A DNA stretch of 38,582 bases, from the NCBI GenBank assembly GCA_913056345.1, contig CAJXMH010000029.1, positions 1-38,582 of the forward strand, read 5' to 3'. Within the stretch, counting starts at the first letter, position 1; each line of letters begins with the position of its first letter. Origin of the DNA: an uncultured Flavobacteriales bacterium (lineage in GTDB: Bacteria; Bacteroidota; Bacteroidia; Flavobacteriales_E; Vicingaceae). Positions 17,352-27,000 of this stretch are shown here, one piece after another. The translations under genes and the position numbers were made by a program. The notes below the pieces were generated by a model. The model had not been told where the DNA came from, made no database searches, and saw nothing but the letters and a program-made list of their open reading frames with translations.

Positions 17352-17448
17352 TAAAAGCGCTGTCATTGCGAGGAGGTGCGACGAAGCAATCTAGCGCTTT
17401 TATAATTTAGAGCAATTGCCGAGATTACCACGCTACGCTCGCAATGAC
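17352..17448. repeat. Long imperfect palindrome (GTCATTGCGAG type)
   Basis: GTCATTGCGAG at 17362-17372 pairs perfectly with CTCGCAATGAC at 17438-17448. A second pair, TAAAAGCGCT (17352-17361) and AGCGCTTTTA (17393-17402), crosses the first arm, so alternative foldings exist. The sequence type, with ACGAAGCAATCT next to the arm, is one I recognise as a dispersed intergenic repeat of Bacteroidota. It lies just downstream of the minus-strand gene ending at 17463. Confidence 0.65.
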
Positions 17449-17462
17449 TGGCAATTAACAAC

Positions 17463-18902
17463 TTATTGCTTTACCACTTTCTTATTCACTACTTCTCCGC
17501 TCTGAGTAGTCACCCTAATAAAATACAAACCGCTTTCCTGTGGCAATTCAAATTGGCTTTCTGTTGGATTTACCTCCTTCACTTTTTGGCCTTTTAAATT
17601 ATAAATTTCAATGCGGCTCAAATTTTCTTCACTCTCAATATTCAGCAAACCACTAGTCGGATTCGGGTAAAGCTTTAAGCTCTCAGCTTTTGGCTTTAAG
17701 CTTTCCTCACCTACCAAACAACTACTCAACAAACAACCTAAACTATCTACTCTTATAACCCAGGCATCTTGCTGAAAAGCCCCACCATTGGTCCGACCTC
17801 TAGTTTCTCCACAAGCCACAAAACCGCCATCTGCCATGGGGGCCACGTCCCACAATTCATTAGAACTAGGACGCCAGCTAATGTCGTGTTCATATTCGCC
17901 TACCCATAAGCTATCGCCATGGGCGTTGGTTTTAATCATTAAACCATAGTTAATAGGGCCTACATCTCTGGTGCCTACTGCCAGCAAGCTGCTATCCGCT
18001 AACTCCATTACCCGAACAAGTGCATGGTCTCCTGATTGAGTACCATAAGACTTTTCCCACAATAAATTGCCGTTGGCATCAACTTTTACCAAAGCGGCTT
18101 TCCTTCGATTAATATTAGGATTAGAAATACTGCTTCCGAAAACATAATTATCATCTAAGCTTTGAATTACATAGGCATTGGCATCATCATAAGGGGTGTC
18201 GTGAATATAGGTCCATTGTTTTCTGCCAGCTGAATCAACTTTAATTAGATAAGGATCATAATTGTTTGTATAGGGGTGAGGAACAAGGTGTCTTCTAGCG
18301 CCACCTAAAATAAATCCTCCATCGGTGGTAGGATAAACTGAGGTTAAGGTTTCAACATCTCCGTGACCTGAATAAGTCCTAGACCATTTCTGATTGCCAA
18401 GCGAATCGGTGCGCACCAACCAACCACCGCTGATGTTTTGCCCCACTACAATAAAGTCTCCATTGGCTAACTCTTTGGCTTGGCGAAAAGTATGGAAGTT
18501 TACCGTATCACCAAAGGTCTTGGTCCACAGGGTATCTCCTAGTGAGTTGTATTTCATGAGATAGCCAAAAGTAGCAGTGTCTTGCCACCCACCCCCCATG
18601 ATAAAGTTGCCATCCTTAGTTGGAGCAGTAGAATTGGCCCAACCGGTAGCAACAGATTTATTAACTAGTTCAAGCTTTTTCATATAGGTGGTATCACCCT
18701 GTTGGTTAAGCAATAAGTTTTGTATGAATAATTTATTGGTTACAATGGCAGGGGCAAAAACTAAAATAGAATCGAAACCAATTACCTCTATATTGTAACT
18801 ACCTAAAGTATATCCATTGATATCAAAGCTTTTATTAAACGATTGTGCAGGGGCTGTAAACCCCTGCACAAAAATGATTAAGATTATAAGGAATTTTTTC
18901 AT
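17463..18902 (-). CDS. Secreted propeller-like protein with T9SS type A sorting domain
   Basis: The 479-residue product has a signal peptide (1-19, ending APAQ). The body consists of about seven similar units with the pattern DGGFILGG / VRTDSLGNQKWSRTYSG / VKVDANGNLLWEKSYG, which suggests a beta-propeller; an enzymatic role is not visible. The C-terminal about 75 residues (LKLYPNPTSGLLNIE to VVNKKVVKQ) are a T9SS type A sorting domain. The linker before it, EESLKPKAESLKL, is encoded by a short repetitive DNA stretch (17671-17705). The start codon directly abuts the stop of the upstream 133-codon ORF, so the pair is probably co-transcribed. Confidence 0.88.
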   Translation of the reverse strand: MKKFLIILIIFVQGFTAPAQSFNKSFDINGYTLGSYNIEVIGFDSILVFAPAIVTNKLFIQNLLLNQQGDTTYMKKLELVNKSVATGWANSTAPTKDGNFIMGGGWQDTATFGYLMKYNSLGDTLWTKTFGDTVNFHTFRQAKELANGDFIVVGQNISGGWLVRTDSLGNQKWSRTYSGHGDVETLTSVYPTTDGGFILGGARRHLVPHPYTNNYDPYLIKVDSAGRKQWTYIHDTPYDDANAYVIQSLDDNYVFGSSISNPNINRRKAALVKVDANGNLLWEKSYGTQSGDHALVRVMELADSSLLAVGTRDVGPINYGLMIKTNAHGDSLWVGEYEHDISWRPSSNELWDVAPMADGGFVACGETRGRTNGGAFQQDAWVIRVDSLGCLLSSCLVGEESLKPKAESLKLYPNPTSGLLNIESEENLSRIEIYNLKGQKVKEVNPTESQFELPQESGLYFIRVTTQSGEVVNKKVVKQ

Positions 18903-19304
18903 TTAGTGTTGAATCACAATTTTATGGTTGCTGATTTTACCTTCAATATCTAGCATTTGCAAGAAATAAACTCCGTTGTTTAAACTGTTTAAGTTAAGCT
19001 GATGCTTGTTTTGCTTTACACTTAAATCTTGTTTTAGCATTAGTCTTCCTTGTAAATCTACCACCACTACTTGCTGGTATTGCGTTTCTGACGTTTTAAT
19101 CCATACAAATCCTTCAGAAGGTATGGGGTAGACGTTAATTTCAGCGGCTTTGTTGCTTGTTGTACTGATCGAATGCTGATCACCCGGCAATTGCAAAGGG
19201 TAATTAATTGCTCTGCCAGTTGATTGCTTGGCTTTGGCTTGGGCCCAAATGCAGAGCGGGTGAGTAGGATTTGCTTTTAATGTTGGCAATGGTTTTTTCA
19301 TCAT
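18903..19304 (-). CDS. Orphan T9SS type A sorting domain protein, possibly a gene remnant
   Basis: The 133-residue ORF consists mostly of a T9SS type A sorting domain: INVYPIPSEGFVWIKT (about residues 56-71), VVVDLQGRLMLKQDL, and the C-terminus GVYFLQMLDIEGKISNHKIVIQH. The first 50 residues (MMKKPLPTLKANPTHPL and on) do not look like a signal peptide: there is no hydrophobic core. I checked the other two frames across the 5' end and found no hidden signal peptide. Without Sec export the sorting domain cannot work, so this may be the 3' end of a deleted longer gene, or a leader whose true start is lost. It lies 27 bases downstream of lspA. Confidence 0.5.
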   Translation of the reverse strand: MMKKPLPTLKANPTHPLCIWAQAKAKQSTGRAINYPLQLPGDQHSISTTSNKAAEINVYPIPSEGFVWIKTSETQYQQVVVVDLQGRLMLKQDLSVKQNKHQLNLNSLNNGVYFLQMLDIEGKISNHKIVIQH

Positions 19305-19331
19305 TTTACCGAAAGGCTACTGCTAAAACAG

Positions 19332-19970
19332 CTATTCAGTGGTATCTTCTTCTTTAAAAAAGTCTCGGTGAAAAAGTAGGATCGAAATCACTCCGCAGGT
19401 AATGGCAGAATCGGCGATGTTAAAAACCGGGCGGAAGAAAATAAAAAACTCCCCGCCCCAAATAGGAACCCAATCTGGCAAAAATCCTTCATACAGCGGG
19501 AAATAAAGCATATCTACCACTTTCCCATACAGAAAGGGCGCATAACCACCTTCCTCAGGAAATAAGGTAGCTACTTGGTAATAGCTTTCATTGAAGATTA
19601 CACCATAAAAGGCACTGTCTAGAATGTTGCCAATTGCTCCGGCTAGAATCAGAGCACCGCTAACCATAAGGCCTTTTGAAGCCCCTTTTTTCGGTAAACT
19701 AAAAAGGTACCAACTGATCAAACTTACAGCTACTATCCTAAAAACACTTAGGATTAATTTACCATAGTCACCTGCTAGCTCCATGCCGAAAGCCATGCCA
19801 TTGTTTTCGGTAAAGTGAATGATGAACCAATCGCCTAGAACGGGAATTTCTTCTCCCAATTCCATATTGGTTTTGATCCAAATTTTACTTGCCTGATCAA
19901 TAAACAAAACCGCTAATATGACTATTAGCGGCAAGACGTAAGAAGATTTACTCTTCTCCATATTTTTCAT
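19332..19970 (-). CDS. lspA: Lipoprotein signal peptidase (signal peptidase II)
   Basis: LspA is the inner-membrane aspartyl protease that removes signal peptides from diacylglyceryl-modified prolipoproteins. The 212-residue protein has four predicted helices and both catalytic aspartates: Asp118 in AIGNILDSAFYG and Asp187 in PVFNIADSAI. The family motif FTENNGMAFG is at 53-62. It is longer than the E. coli enzyme because of an insertion at about 125-178 between the catalytic motifs, a feature seen in Bacteroidota LspA. An alternative start at Met4 would shorten it by three residues. It follows the DksA-like gene by 8 bases and ileS upstream of that, a conserved Bacteroidota order. Confidence 0.95.
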   Translation of the reverse strand: MKNMEKSKSSYVLPLIVILAVLFIDQASKIWIKTNMELGEEIPVLGDWFIIHFTENNGMAFGMELAGDYGKLILSVFRIVAVSLISWYLFSLPKKGASKGLMVSGALILAGAIGNILDSAFYGVIFNESYYQVATLFPEEGGYAPFLYGKVVDMLYFPLYEGFLPDWVPIWGGEFFIFFRPVFNIADSAITCGVISILLFHRDFFKEEDTTE

Positions 19971-19978
19971 GGTTCAAA

Positions 19979-20356
19979 TTAGCCTTGAGCTTCTTTAGCC
20001 TCAATAGAAAGGGTAGCATGAGGAACAGCTCTTAAGCGCTCTTTTGGAATTAACTTTCCGGTTACCCTGCAGATTCCATAAGTTTTGTTGCTAATTCGTG
20101 TCAACGCATTTTCTAAATGCGTGATGAATTTTTCTTGACGATTTGCAAGCTGCGAAAGCTCTTCGCGCGAAAGGGTATCAGATCCATCTTCCATCATTTT
20201 AAAGGAAGGTGCAGTATCTTCAGTTCCGTGATCATCTTTATGTGATAAGGAAGAACGTAAGCCCTCTAAATCGTTTCTTGCTTCTTTCAACTTTGCGTTG
20301 ATCAATTCTCTAAATTCTGCTAGCTCTTCGTCGTTGTATCTTTCTTTTTCTGCCAT
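19979..20356 (-). CDS. DksA/TraR-type protein with degenerate zinc finger
   Basis: The 125-residue protein has the DksA/TraR layout. An N-terminal acidic coiled-coil (YNDEELAEFRELINAKLKEA, then SREELSQLANRQEKF) leads to a C-terminal finger region, YGICRVTGKLIPKERLRAVP. The C4 zinc finger is reduced to one cysteine: the other positions are TG and PH instead of Cys. This form is common in Bacteroidota and probably folds without zinc. DksA-type proteins bind the RNA polymerase secondary channel and modulate initiation with ppGpp; whether this one does so is inference. It lies between ileS (10-base gap) and lspA (8-base gap), clearly in the same operon. Confidence 0.9.
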   Translation of the reverse strand: MAEKERYNDEELAEFRELINAKLKEARNDLEGLRSSLSHKDDHGTEDTAPSFKMMEDGSDTLSREELSQLANRQEKFITHLENALTRISNKTYGICRVTGKLIPKERLRAVPHATLSIEAKEAQG

Positions 20357-20366
20357 AATTCTAAAT

Positions 20367-23300
20367 TTAAGCCAAACTTAAAGAAACATAAGTTTCTTTG
20401 TCTTGGTCTAATTCAATTTTGTATTCTTTATTTTCTATTTCCTCAACCACCTCTAGGTTAGTGGCTAAGGTCTCTGAACAAATATAATCTTTATTCTCAG
20501 CTACAGCCTTGGCAACTGCTTCAATGTGCTGAACTTTAAGATTTATTTTATCTGTTACATCAAACCCTTCTTCCTTTCTAAAGTTCTGGATTCGGTTCAC
20601 CATTTCTCGAGCTACCCCTTCATTGATCAATGCTTCACTGAGGGTTACGTCAAGAGCAACGGTATATTTTCCCTCTGTGGCTACTAACCAACCTGGAATG
20701 TCTTCTGAGCTAATTTCTACGTCTGAAAGGTCTAGTGTAATGCTTTCATTTTCTAACGCTAAGGTAATCTCTCCCTCTTGCTCCAAACTAGCAATGGCAG
20801 CTTGATCCATTTGATTCACAGCAGCAGCCACTTGCTTCATTTGCTTGCCAACCTTAGGGCCTAGCTTTTTAAAGTCCGGCTTGATCTTTTTCACCAATAC
20901 TCCGGCAGTTTCTTCTAGGTATTCCAGTTCTTTTACGTTTACTTCCGATAAGATCAGATCTTCCACCTCTTCTAACTGCCGTTTGAATTTGGGATCCAAA
21001 ACGGGCACCATCATTTTCTGCAAAGGTTGCCTCACCTTCATAGACTCTTTTCTGCGTAGGGAAAGTACCATAGAAGAAAGCTTTTGAGCAATCTCCATAC
21101 GCTCTTCCAAGTCGATGTTGATGTGGGCTTCATTTACCTTCCCAAAGTCTGCTAAATGCACTGACTCAGCCCTTTCTTTTCCACTGATTTTGTTTAAGTC
21201 TTGAAAGAGGCGATCAGCATAAAAAGGCGCAATAGGAGCGCTCAATTTAGCAACCGTTGCTAAGCAATGGTAAAGCGTTTGGTAGGCCGAGATCTTGTCT
21301 TCGGTGTAATCCCCCTTCCAAAAACGACGGCGACATAATCTCACATACCAATTACTCAAATGATCTACCGTAAACTCTTGAATTGCTCTTCCGGCTTTAG
21401 TCGGCTCGTAATCGGCAAAAGCCTGATCAGCTGTTTTGATCAAAGAATTAAGTTTGGATAAGATCCAACGGTCAATTTCCGGTCGCTTTTCCAAAGGAAC
21501 ATCAGCTTCTGCATAAGTAAACTGATCGATGTTGGCATACAGCGCAAAGAAGTTATACGTGTTGTAGAGCGTTCCAAAAAACTTACGTTGAATTTCTACG
21601 ATCCCTTCTAAGTCGAATTTTAGGTTATCCCAAGGCTGGGCATTGGTCACCATGTACCAACGAGTAGCATCCGGACCATATTTCTTCAAGGTTTCAAAGG
21701 GGTCAACTGCATTGCCTAAACGTTTCGACATTTTTTGGCCGTTCTTGTCGAGTACCAAACCATTTGAGACTACATTTTTGTAAGCCACCGAATCAAAGCA
21801 CATAGTACCAATCGCATGCAGGGTAAAAAACCAACCTCTAGTTTGGTCAACCCCTTCAGCGATAAAGTCAGCTGGATAAAATTTATTCTCTTCAATTAGC
21901 TCCTTGTTTTCAAAAGGATAATGCCATTGCGCATAAGGCATAGAACCTGAATCAAACCAAACATCGATCAGGTCCGTTTCCCTTTTCATGGGTTTCCCAG
22001 AAGGAGAAACCAAGACGATCTCATCTACAAAAGGACGGTGAAAATCAAAGGTTTCGTAATTCTCTTCGCTCATGTTCTGTGGTTCGAAGTCAGCGAGTGG
22101 GTTTTGATCCATGAAGCCTTTTGCTACTGCTTTTTCGCATTCCGCTTTCAATTGCTCTGCCGAACCGATGCAAAGCTGTTCGGCTCGATCTTCGGTCGTC
22201 CAGATTGGAATGGGGATTCCCCAATAGCGCGAACGCGAAAGATTCCAATCTTGCAGGTTTTCTAACCAATTACCAAAACGCCCTTTCCCGGTGCTTTCTG
22301 GCTTCCAATTAATGGTATTATTCAATTCGATCAGGCGGTCTTTCACCGCAGTTGATTTGATGAACCAAGAGTCTAAGGGGAAGTATAAAACTGGTTTATC
22401 CGTTCGCCAACAATGCGGGTAGCTGTGCTCGTATTTCTGTACATCAAAAGCCCGGTTTTCTTCCTTCAACTTGATGGAAATCTCCACATCAACTGATTTC
22501 TCAGGAGCTTTACCGTCTTCGTAATATTCATTTTTCACATACATGCCTGCGAAGTCGCTTACCTCTTCTGTAAAGCGACCTTGGTTATCCACCAAATGCA
22601 AGGCTCCGATGCCGTTGGCTTTACTAACTCTAAAATCGTCTGCTCCATAGCTAGGCGCCAAGTGTACGATTCCAGTACCGTCTTCCGTAGTTACAAAATC
22701 CCCAAGCAAGACTCTAAAAGCATCTCCTTCATCAGGTTGCTTGTATTGCAGCAGTTGCTCATAGCGTAACCCTTCTAAGGCTGTTCCTTTAAACTCAGCC
22801 ACGATTTCATAAGGAATCTTCTTTCCGTCCTTTTCATAATCGTCAAGCCCTAAATCGGCATGCTTGGGATTAAACCACTTCCCAACAAGATCTTTGGCCA
22901 AAATAACCGTGATGGCTTGGTGGGTGTATTTATTAAAAGTTTTGACTTTTACGTAATCAATTTTTGGCCCTACCCCCAAAGCAGTGTTCGAAGGTAAAGT
23001 CCAAGGTGTAGTAGTCCAAGCGATGAAGAAAAGCTCTCCATGTAAGTCATCAAATAAAAACTTGGATTTTTCATCCTCTACTACTTTAAACATGGCCGTG
23101 GCTGAAGTGTCTTTTACATCGCGGTAACAGCCAGGTTGATTCAATTCATGGCTACTTAAGCCAGTTCCTGCGGCAGGAGAATAAGGCTGAATGGTGTAGC
23201 CTTTGTAGATCATACCCTCATCGTATAACTTTTTCAGCAAATGCCAAACCGTTTCAATGTATTTGTTTTTGTAAGTAACGTAAGGGTCATTCATGTCCAC

Positions 23301-23726
23301 CCAATAGCCCATTTTTCGAGTTAGGTCGTTCCAAACATCGGTATAGCGCATCACCGCTTCTTTACAGCGGGCATTGTATTCTTCTACCGAAATGCTTTTT
23401 CCAATGTCTTCCTTGGTAATACCCAGCTCTTTTTCAACCCCAAGTTCAACTGGCAAACCATGCGTATCCCAGCCGGCCTTCCGTTTTACCTGAAAGCCTT
23501 TTTGAGTTTTATAGCGACAAAAAATGTCTTTGATGGCGCGGGCCATTACGTGGTGAATACCGGGTAATCCATTGGCCGAAGGAGGACCTTCATAAAACAC
23601 AAAAGGTTCTTTCCCTTCTCTGCTCTCAATACTCTTTTGAAAGGTCTCTTCTACTTCCCATTGAGCTAAAACCTCGTCGGCTATTGCTGATAAATCTAAG
23701 TGCTGGTATTCCTTGTATTTACTCAT
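20367..23726 (-). CDS. ileS: Isoleucyl-tRNA synthetase, type 2-like with GXHH motif
   Basis: The 1119-residue enzyme charges tRNA-Ile. It shows the class I signature region PSANGLPGIHH (residues 49-59), the WTTTPWTLPSN editing-domain segment, GWDTHGLPVE, WFDSGSMPYAQW, GVDQTRGWFFTLHAIG and the KMSKR loop at 665-669. The canonical HIGH is replaced by GIHH (residues 56-59), with the first and third positions swapped. The length, the KMSKR form and a C-terminal region without a visible Cys4 zinc motif fit the IleRS2 (eukaryote-like) class. Class IleRS2 enzymes are known for reduced mupirocin sensitivity. It is the first gene of an operon with a DksA-like gene and lspA. Confidence 0.97.
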   Translation of the reverse strand: MSKYKEYQHLDLSAIADEVLAQWEVEETFQKSIESREGKEPFVFYEGPPSANGLPGIHHVMARAIKDIFCRYKTQKGFQVKRKAGWDTHGLPVELGVEKELGITKEDIGKSISVEEYNARCKEAVMRYTDVWNDLTRKMGYWVDMNDPYVTYKNKYIETVWHLLKKLYDEGMIYKGYTIQPYSPAAGTGLSSHELNQPGCYRDVKDTSATAMFKVVEDEKSKFLFDDLHGELFFIAWTTTPWTLPSNTALGVGPKIDYVKVKTFNKYTHQAITVILAKDLVGKWFNPKHADLGLDDYEKDGKKIPYEIVAEFKGTALEGLRYEQLLQYKQPDEGDAFRVLLGDFVTTEDGTGIVHLAPSYGADDFRVSKANGIGALHLVDNQGRFTEEVSDFAGMYVKNEYYEDGKAPEKSVDVEISIKLKEENRAFDVQKYEHSYPHCWRTDKPVLYFPLDSWFIKSTAVKDRLIELNNTINWKPESTGKGRFGNWLENLQDWNLSRSRYWGIPIPIWTTEDRAEQLCIGSAEQLKAECEKAVAKGFMDQNPLADFEPQNMSEENYETFDFHRPFVDEIVLVSPSGKPMKRETDLIDVWFDSGSMPYAQWHYPFENKELIEENKFYPADFIAEGVDQTRGWFFTLHAIGTMCFDSVAYKNVVSNGLVLDKNGQKMSKRLGNAVDPFETLKKYGPDATRWYMVTNAQPWDNLKFDLEGIVEIQRKFFGTLYNTYNFFALYANIDQFTYAEADVPLEKRPEIDRWILSKLNSLIKTADQAFADYEPTKAGRAIQEFTVDHLSNWYVRLCRRRFWKGDYTEDKISAYQTLYHCLATVAKLSAPIAPFYADRLFQDLNKISGKERAESVHLADFGKVNEAHINIDLEERMEIAQKLSSMVLSLRRKESMKVRQPLQKMMVPVLDPKFKRQLEEVEDLILSEVNVKELEYLEETAGVLVKKIKPDFKKLGPKVGKQMKQVAAAVNQMDQAAIASLEQEGEITLALENESITLDLSDVEISSEDIPGWLVATEGKYTVALDVTLSEALINEGVAREMVNRIQNFRKEEGFDVTDKINLKVQHIEAVAKAVAENKDYICSETLATNLEVVEEIENKEYKIELDQDKETYVSLSLA

Positions 23727-24008
23727 GAAACTTGATTCGTTACGCTGTAAAAAATGTGGTGCGCGAATTTACGAAAAGTACTTGAACGGCAGTTACAGCC
23801 CATTACTGCTAGCAGGGTAAAATCAACGCTTTATAAGATCAAATAAGCAACTTAATATGCACATGAGGTAAAGTTAACTTACTTAAGGTTCCGCTAACAC
23901 AAAATGCGCCTACTCTTAAAATATTCATAAGGTACAGCGATGAATTAACTTAACTACTGCCTCCTACTTTAGCCCCCAAATACTTTAATCCAATTAACCC
24001 TAAAAAAC
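23727..24008. promoter_or_regulatory. Divergent intergenic region between ileS and the 1589-residue protein gene
   Basis: This 282-base region must hold promoters for both flanking genes. On the minus strand TACTTTTC (around 23773-23781) is one mismatch from TAnnTTTG and lies about 50 bases upstream of ileS. On the plus strand TACTTTAG near 23975 is a similar one-mismatch candidate. No small ORF or RNA structure is evident. Confidence 0.35.
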
Positions 24009-27000
24009 ATGAAAAAAATTTACTCTCTCATTATGAGTTTCATAGCATTGGGAGCGGTGGCACAGACCACTTTTTACACCCAATCTTTTGAAACTACTTC
24101 GGGCTACTCCTTCCCAAATGGAAACGGAGTAGGAACAAGTTCTCAGGACTTTTTCGACCGAACCGACTCTGCAGGTGCGCCACCTCAAGAAATTTTTACT
24201 TACACAGGCTTTGATGGAACCTTTTTTATTGCCGCAGAAGACATCGATGGTATTTTAAGTTCTTCTCAAGGTGTGGTCTACATCGACAACATTGACATTT
24301 CTAACCAAGCTAACCTACAGCTTACCTTAGCCTTAGCTTCAGGTACTGATATTGACATTGATGAATCATCTGATTCCATTGCCATTGAAGTGAAAGTAGA
24401 TAATGGCCCATGGATGGTAATCGGTCGGTTTAGAGCAGATTCTGCCACCACTTCTTCTACAGGCTTCAACGGTCAGTTTGCTGAAGACACCAACAATGAC
24501 GGTTTTGGAGACGGAAACAGACTCAACGGAACCTTCCAAGATTTCTCTTGGGCAATTATGGGAAGCGGTGATTCACTAGATGTGAGAATTACTTGTGACC
24601 TAGGTGCAGGTGATGAAGAAGCTGCTTTTGATAACCTAAGGGTTGCTGGTACACCTGCTGCTACTTCTGCTTACACCTTGCAAATCTTACACGCCTCTGA
24701 CTTAGAAGGCGGAGTTGAAGCTATTGACAGAGCTAAATTGTTTGCGGCCATTGTAGATACCTTAGAAGATGAATACGCCAACAGCATTACGCTTTCAGCC
24801 GGTGACAACTACATCCCTGGCCCATTCTTTAATGCTGCAGGTGATCGCACTACTTTTAGAGATAACGGCGTTTTCAATAATGTTTACAACCGTCATTTTG
24901 GTATTACTTCTTTTGATGGCTTAAGAGAAACTCCCGGTAGAGCAGACATCACCATTATGAACTTGATTGGCTTTGACGCTTCTGCTATGGGTAACCATGA
25001 GTTTGATGCCGGCCCAGATGCCATTGAGCAAATTATCGAAGAAGACTTCAGAAGTCCTAATGGGCCTGCTGGCGATAGATGGGTAGGTGCTCAATTCCCT
25101 TATCTTTCAGCTAACCTAGACTTTTCGGCTAGCAGCGACCTTGGCAACCTATACAATGGAACGGTAGCTGAAAATACTAGCTTCCAAACAGGACCAACAC
25201 AAAGTAATACAGGTAGCAGCTCTTTTAATAAAATTGCAGCCGCTACTTACATCACAAGAGGCGGCGAAAAAATCGGAGTTGTGGGCGCAACTACACCCCG
25301 ATTAGCAACCATTTCCTCTCCAGGTGATGTTGCAGTAAACGGCCCAACTACCAATGACATGATGGCTTTAGCTGCAGAAATTCAGCCTTGGATCGACTCT
25401 TTAGTGAACAACCATGGCATTAATAAAGTGGTCTTGGTAACACACTTACAGCAATTAGCCCTTGAAGAAATGCTTGCAGGAATGTTGAACCACGTTGACG
25501 TTATAGTTGCCGGTGGTTCTGACGCTATTCTAGCCAATAGTAATGACCGCTTGAATCCAGGTGATGTAGCGGTAAGACCATACCCAGTTTTAACCACCAA
25601 CCAAAATGGCGATCCACTTGCTATTGTAAGTACAGATGGGGAGTACAGTTACGTAGGACGTATAGTAGTAGATTTTGATGCAAATGGAGTTCTACTTCCC
25701 TCTTTGATCGACTCAACTATTAGTGGCCCGTATGTGGCAGACTCTGCAATGGTAACAAGTACTTGGGGTAGCCTTGGCGCTGCTTTTGCTGACCCTAATG
25801 GAAAAGCTGCTTTGGTTGATTCAATCACCTCAGCAGTAACTGGCGTTGTTACCGTAAAAGATGGCAACGTTTTCGGACAAACCGCTGTTTTCTTAAACGG
25901 TGAAAGAACATCCGTAAGAACCGAAGAAACCAACTTTGGAAACTTAAGCGCAGACGCTAACCTATGGCAAGCGCAACAAATTGACCCAACAGTTCAAGTT
26001 TCCTTGAAAAACGGAGGAGGAATTAGAGCTGATATCGGTGAAGTAAGAGAAGTATCTCCAGGAGTTTATGAATTCTTACCTCCTCAAGCTAACGCAATTT
26101 CAGGCAAGCTAACAGGAGAAATCAGTCAGTTGGATATTGAGAATTCGTTGCGATTTAACAACGGCCTTAGTTTACTTGATCTTGACGCCAATGGCTTGAA
26201 GGCAGTGGTAGAACATGCTGTTGCAGCTACTGCTCCGGGTGCTACTCCTGGGCAATTTGGTCAAGTTGGAGGAATCAATTTTGCTTTTGATCCTAGCTTA
26301 GCAGCAGGAAGCCGAGTGAGAAGTATGGTTATTGTGGATGCCTCAGGAAATGCCGTCGACACCATTGTGAGAGAAGGTAATGTGGTTGGAAACCCAAGTA
26401 GAACGATCCGTGTGGTAACCCTTGACTTTATTGCAGGTGGTGGTGACGGATATCCTTACCCAACTTTAGGAACTAACCGCGTAGATTTAGATACACTTTC
26501 AAGCATTCCTGCAGGAGCAGCAACTTTTATTGCAAGCGGAACAGAGCAAGATGCTTTAGCAGAATACATGCTAGCAAACTTTTCAAGCACTGCTTACAAT
26601 GAAGCAGATACCCCTGCTGATGAAGATGAGCGTATCCAAAACCTAAGCATCCGTGCTGATGGAATATTTGGTACAACTGTAGAGTTTGATCAAGATCGCA
26701 TAAGCCTTGATGAAAATGCGGGAAACATTAATCTTCAGGTTAATTACAACAACCCTTCTTCTTCAGATACAGAGATTCGCTTTAGAGTAATGGGCATGAG
26801 CACCGCTGACGGTTCAGACTACAGCATGGCTAGCATGCTTGACACTGCTAGAGCCAATCAAAGTGGAAGCTTTAACCTAAACATTAGCATTGTTGATGAC
26901 AATGTAAATGAAGCAGATGAAATCATCTTCTTGGAAATTGATGCAGACTCTACTGATTATGCTGTAGAAGATGGAGGCAATGCTTATTCTTTGGTATTCA

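Larger units (their letters stand above)
16990..17462. other. Gene-free intergenic stretch
   Basis: This 470-base stretch holds no credible ORF or RNA gene. Its right half contains two palindromic repeats, listed separately (17245-17295 and 17352-17448). The left half is AT-rich with no structure I can name. Confidence 0.6.

Noticed and set aside
25382-25933. Two minus-strand ORFs inside the 5'-nucleotidase gene
   Set aside because: Antisense shadows without recognisable domains or starts.
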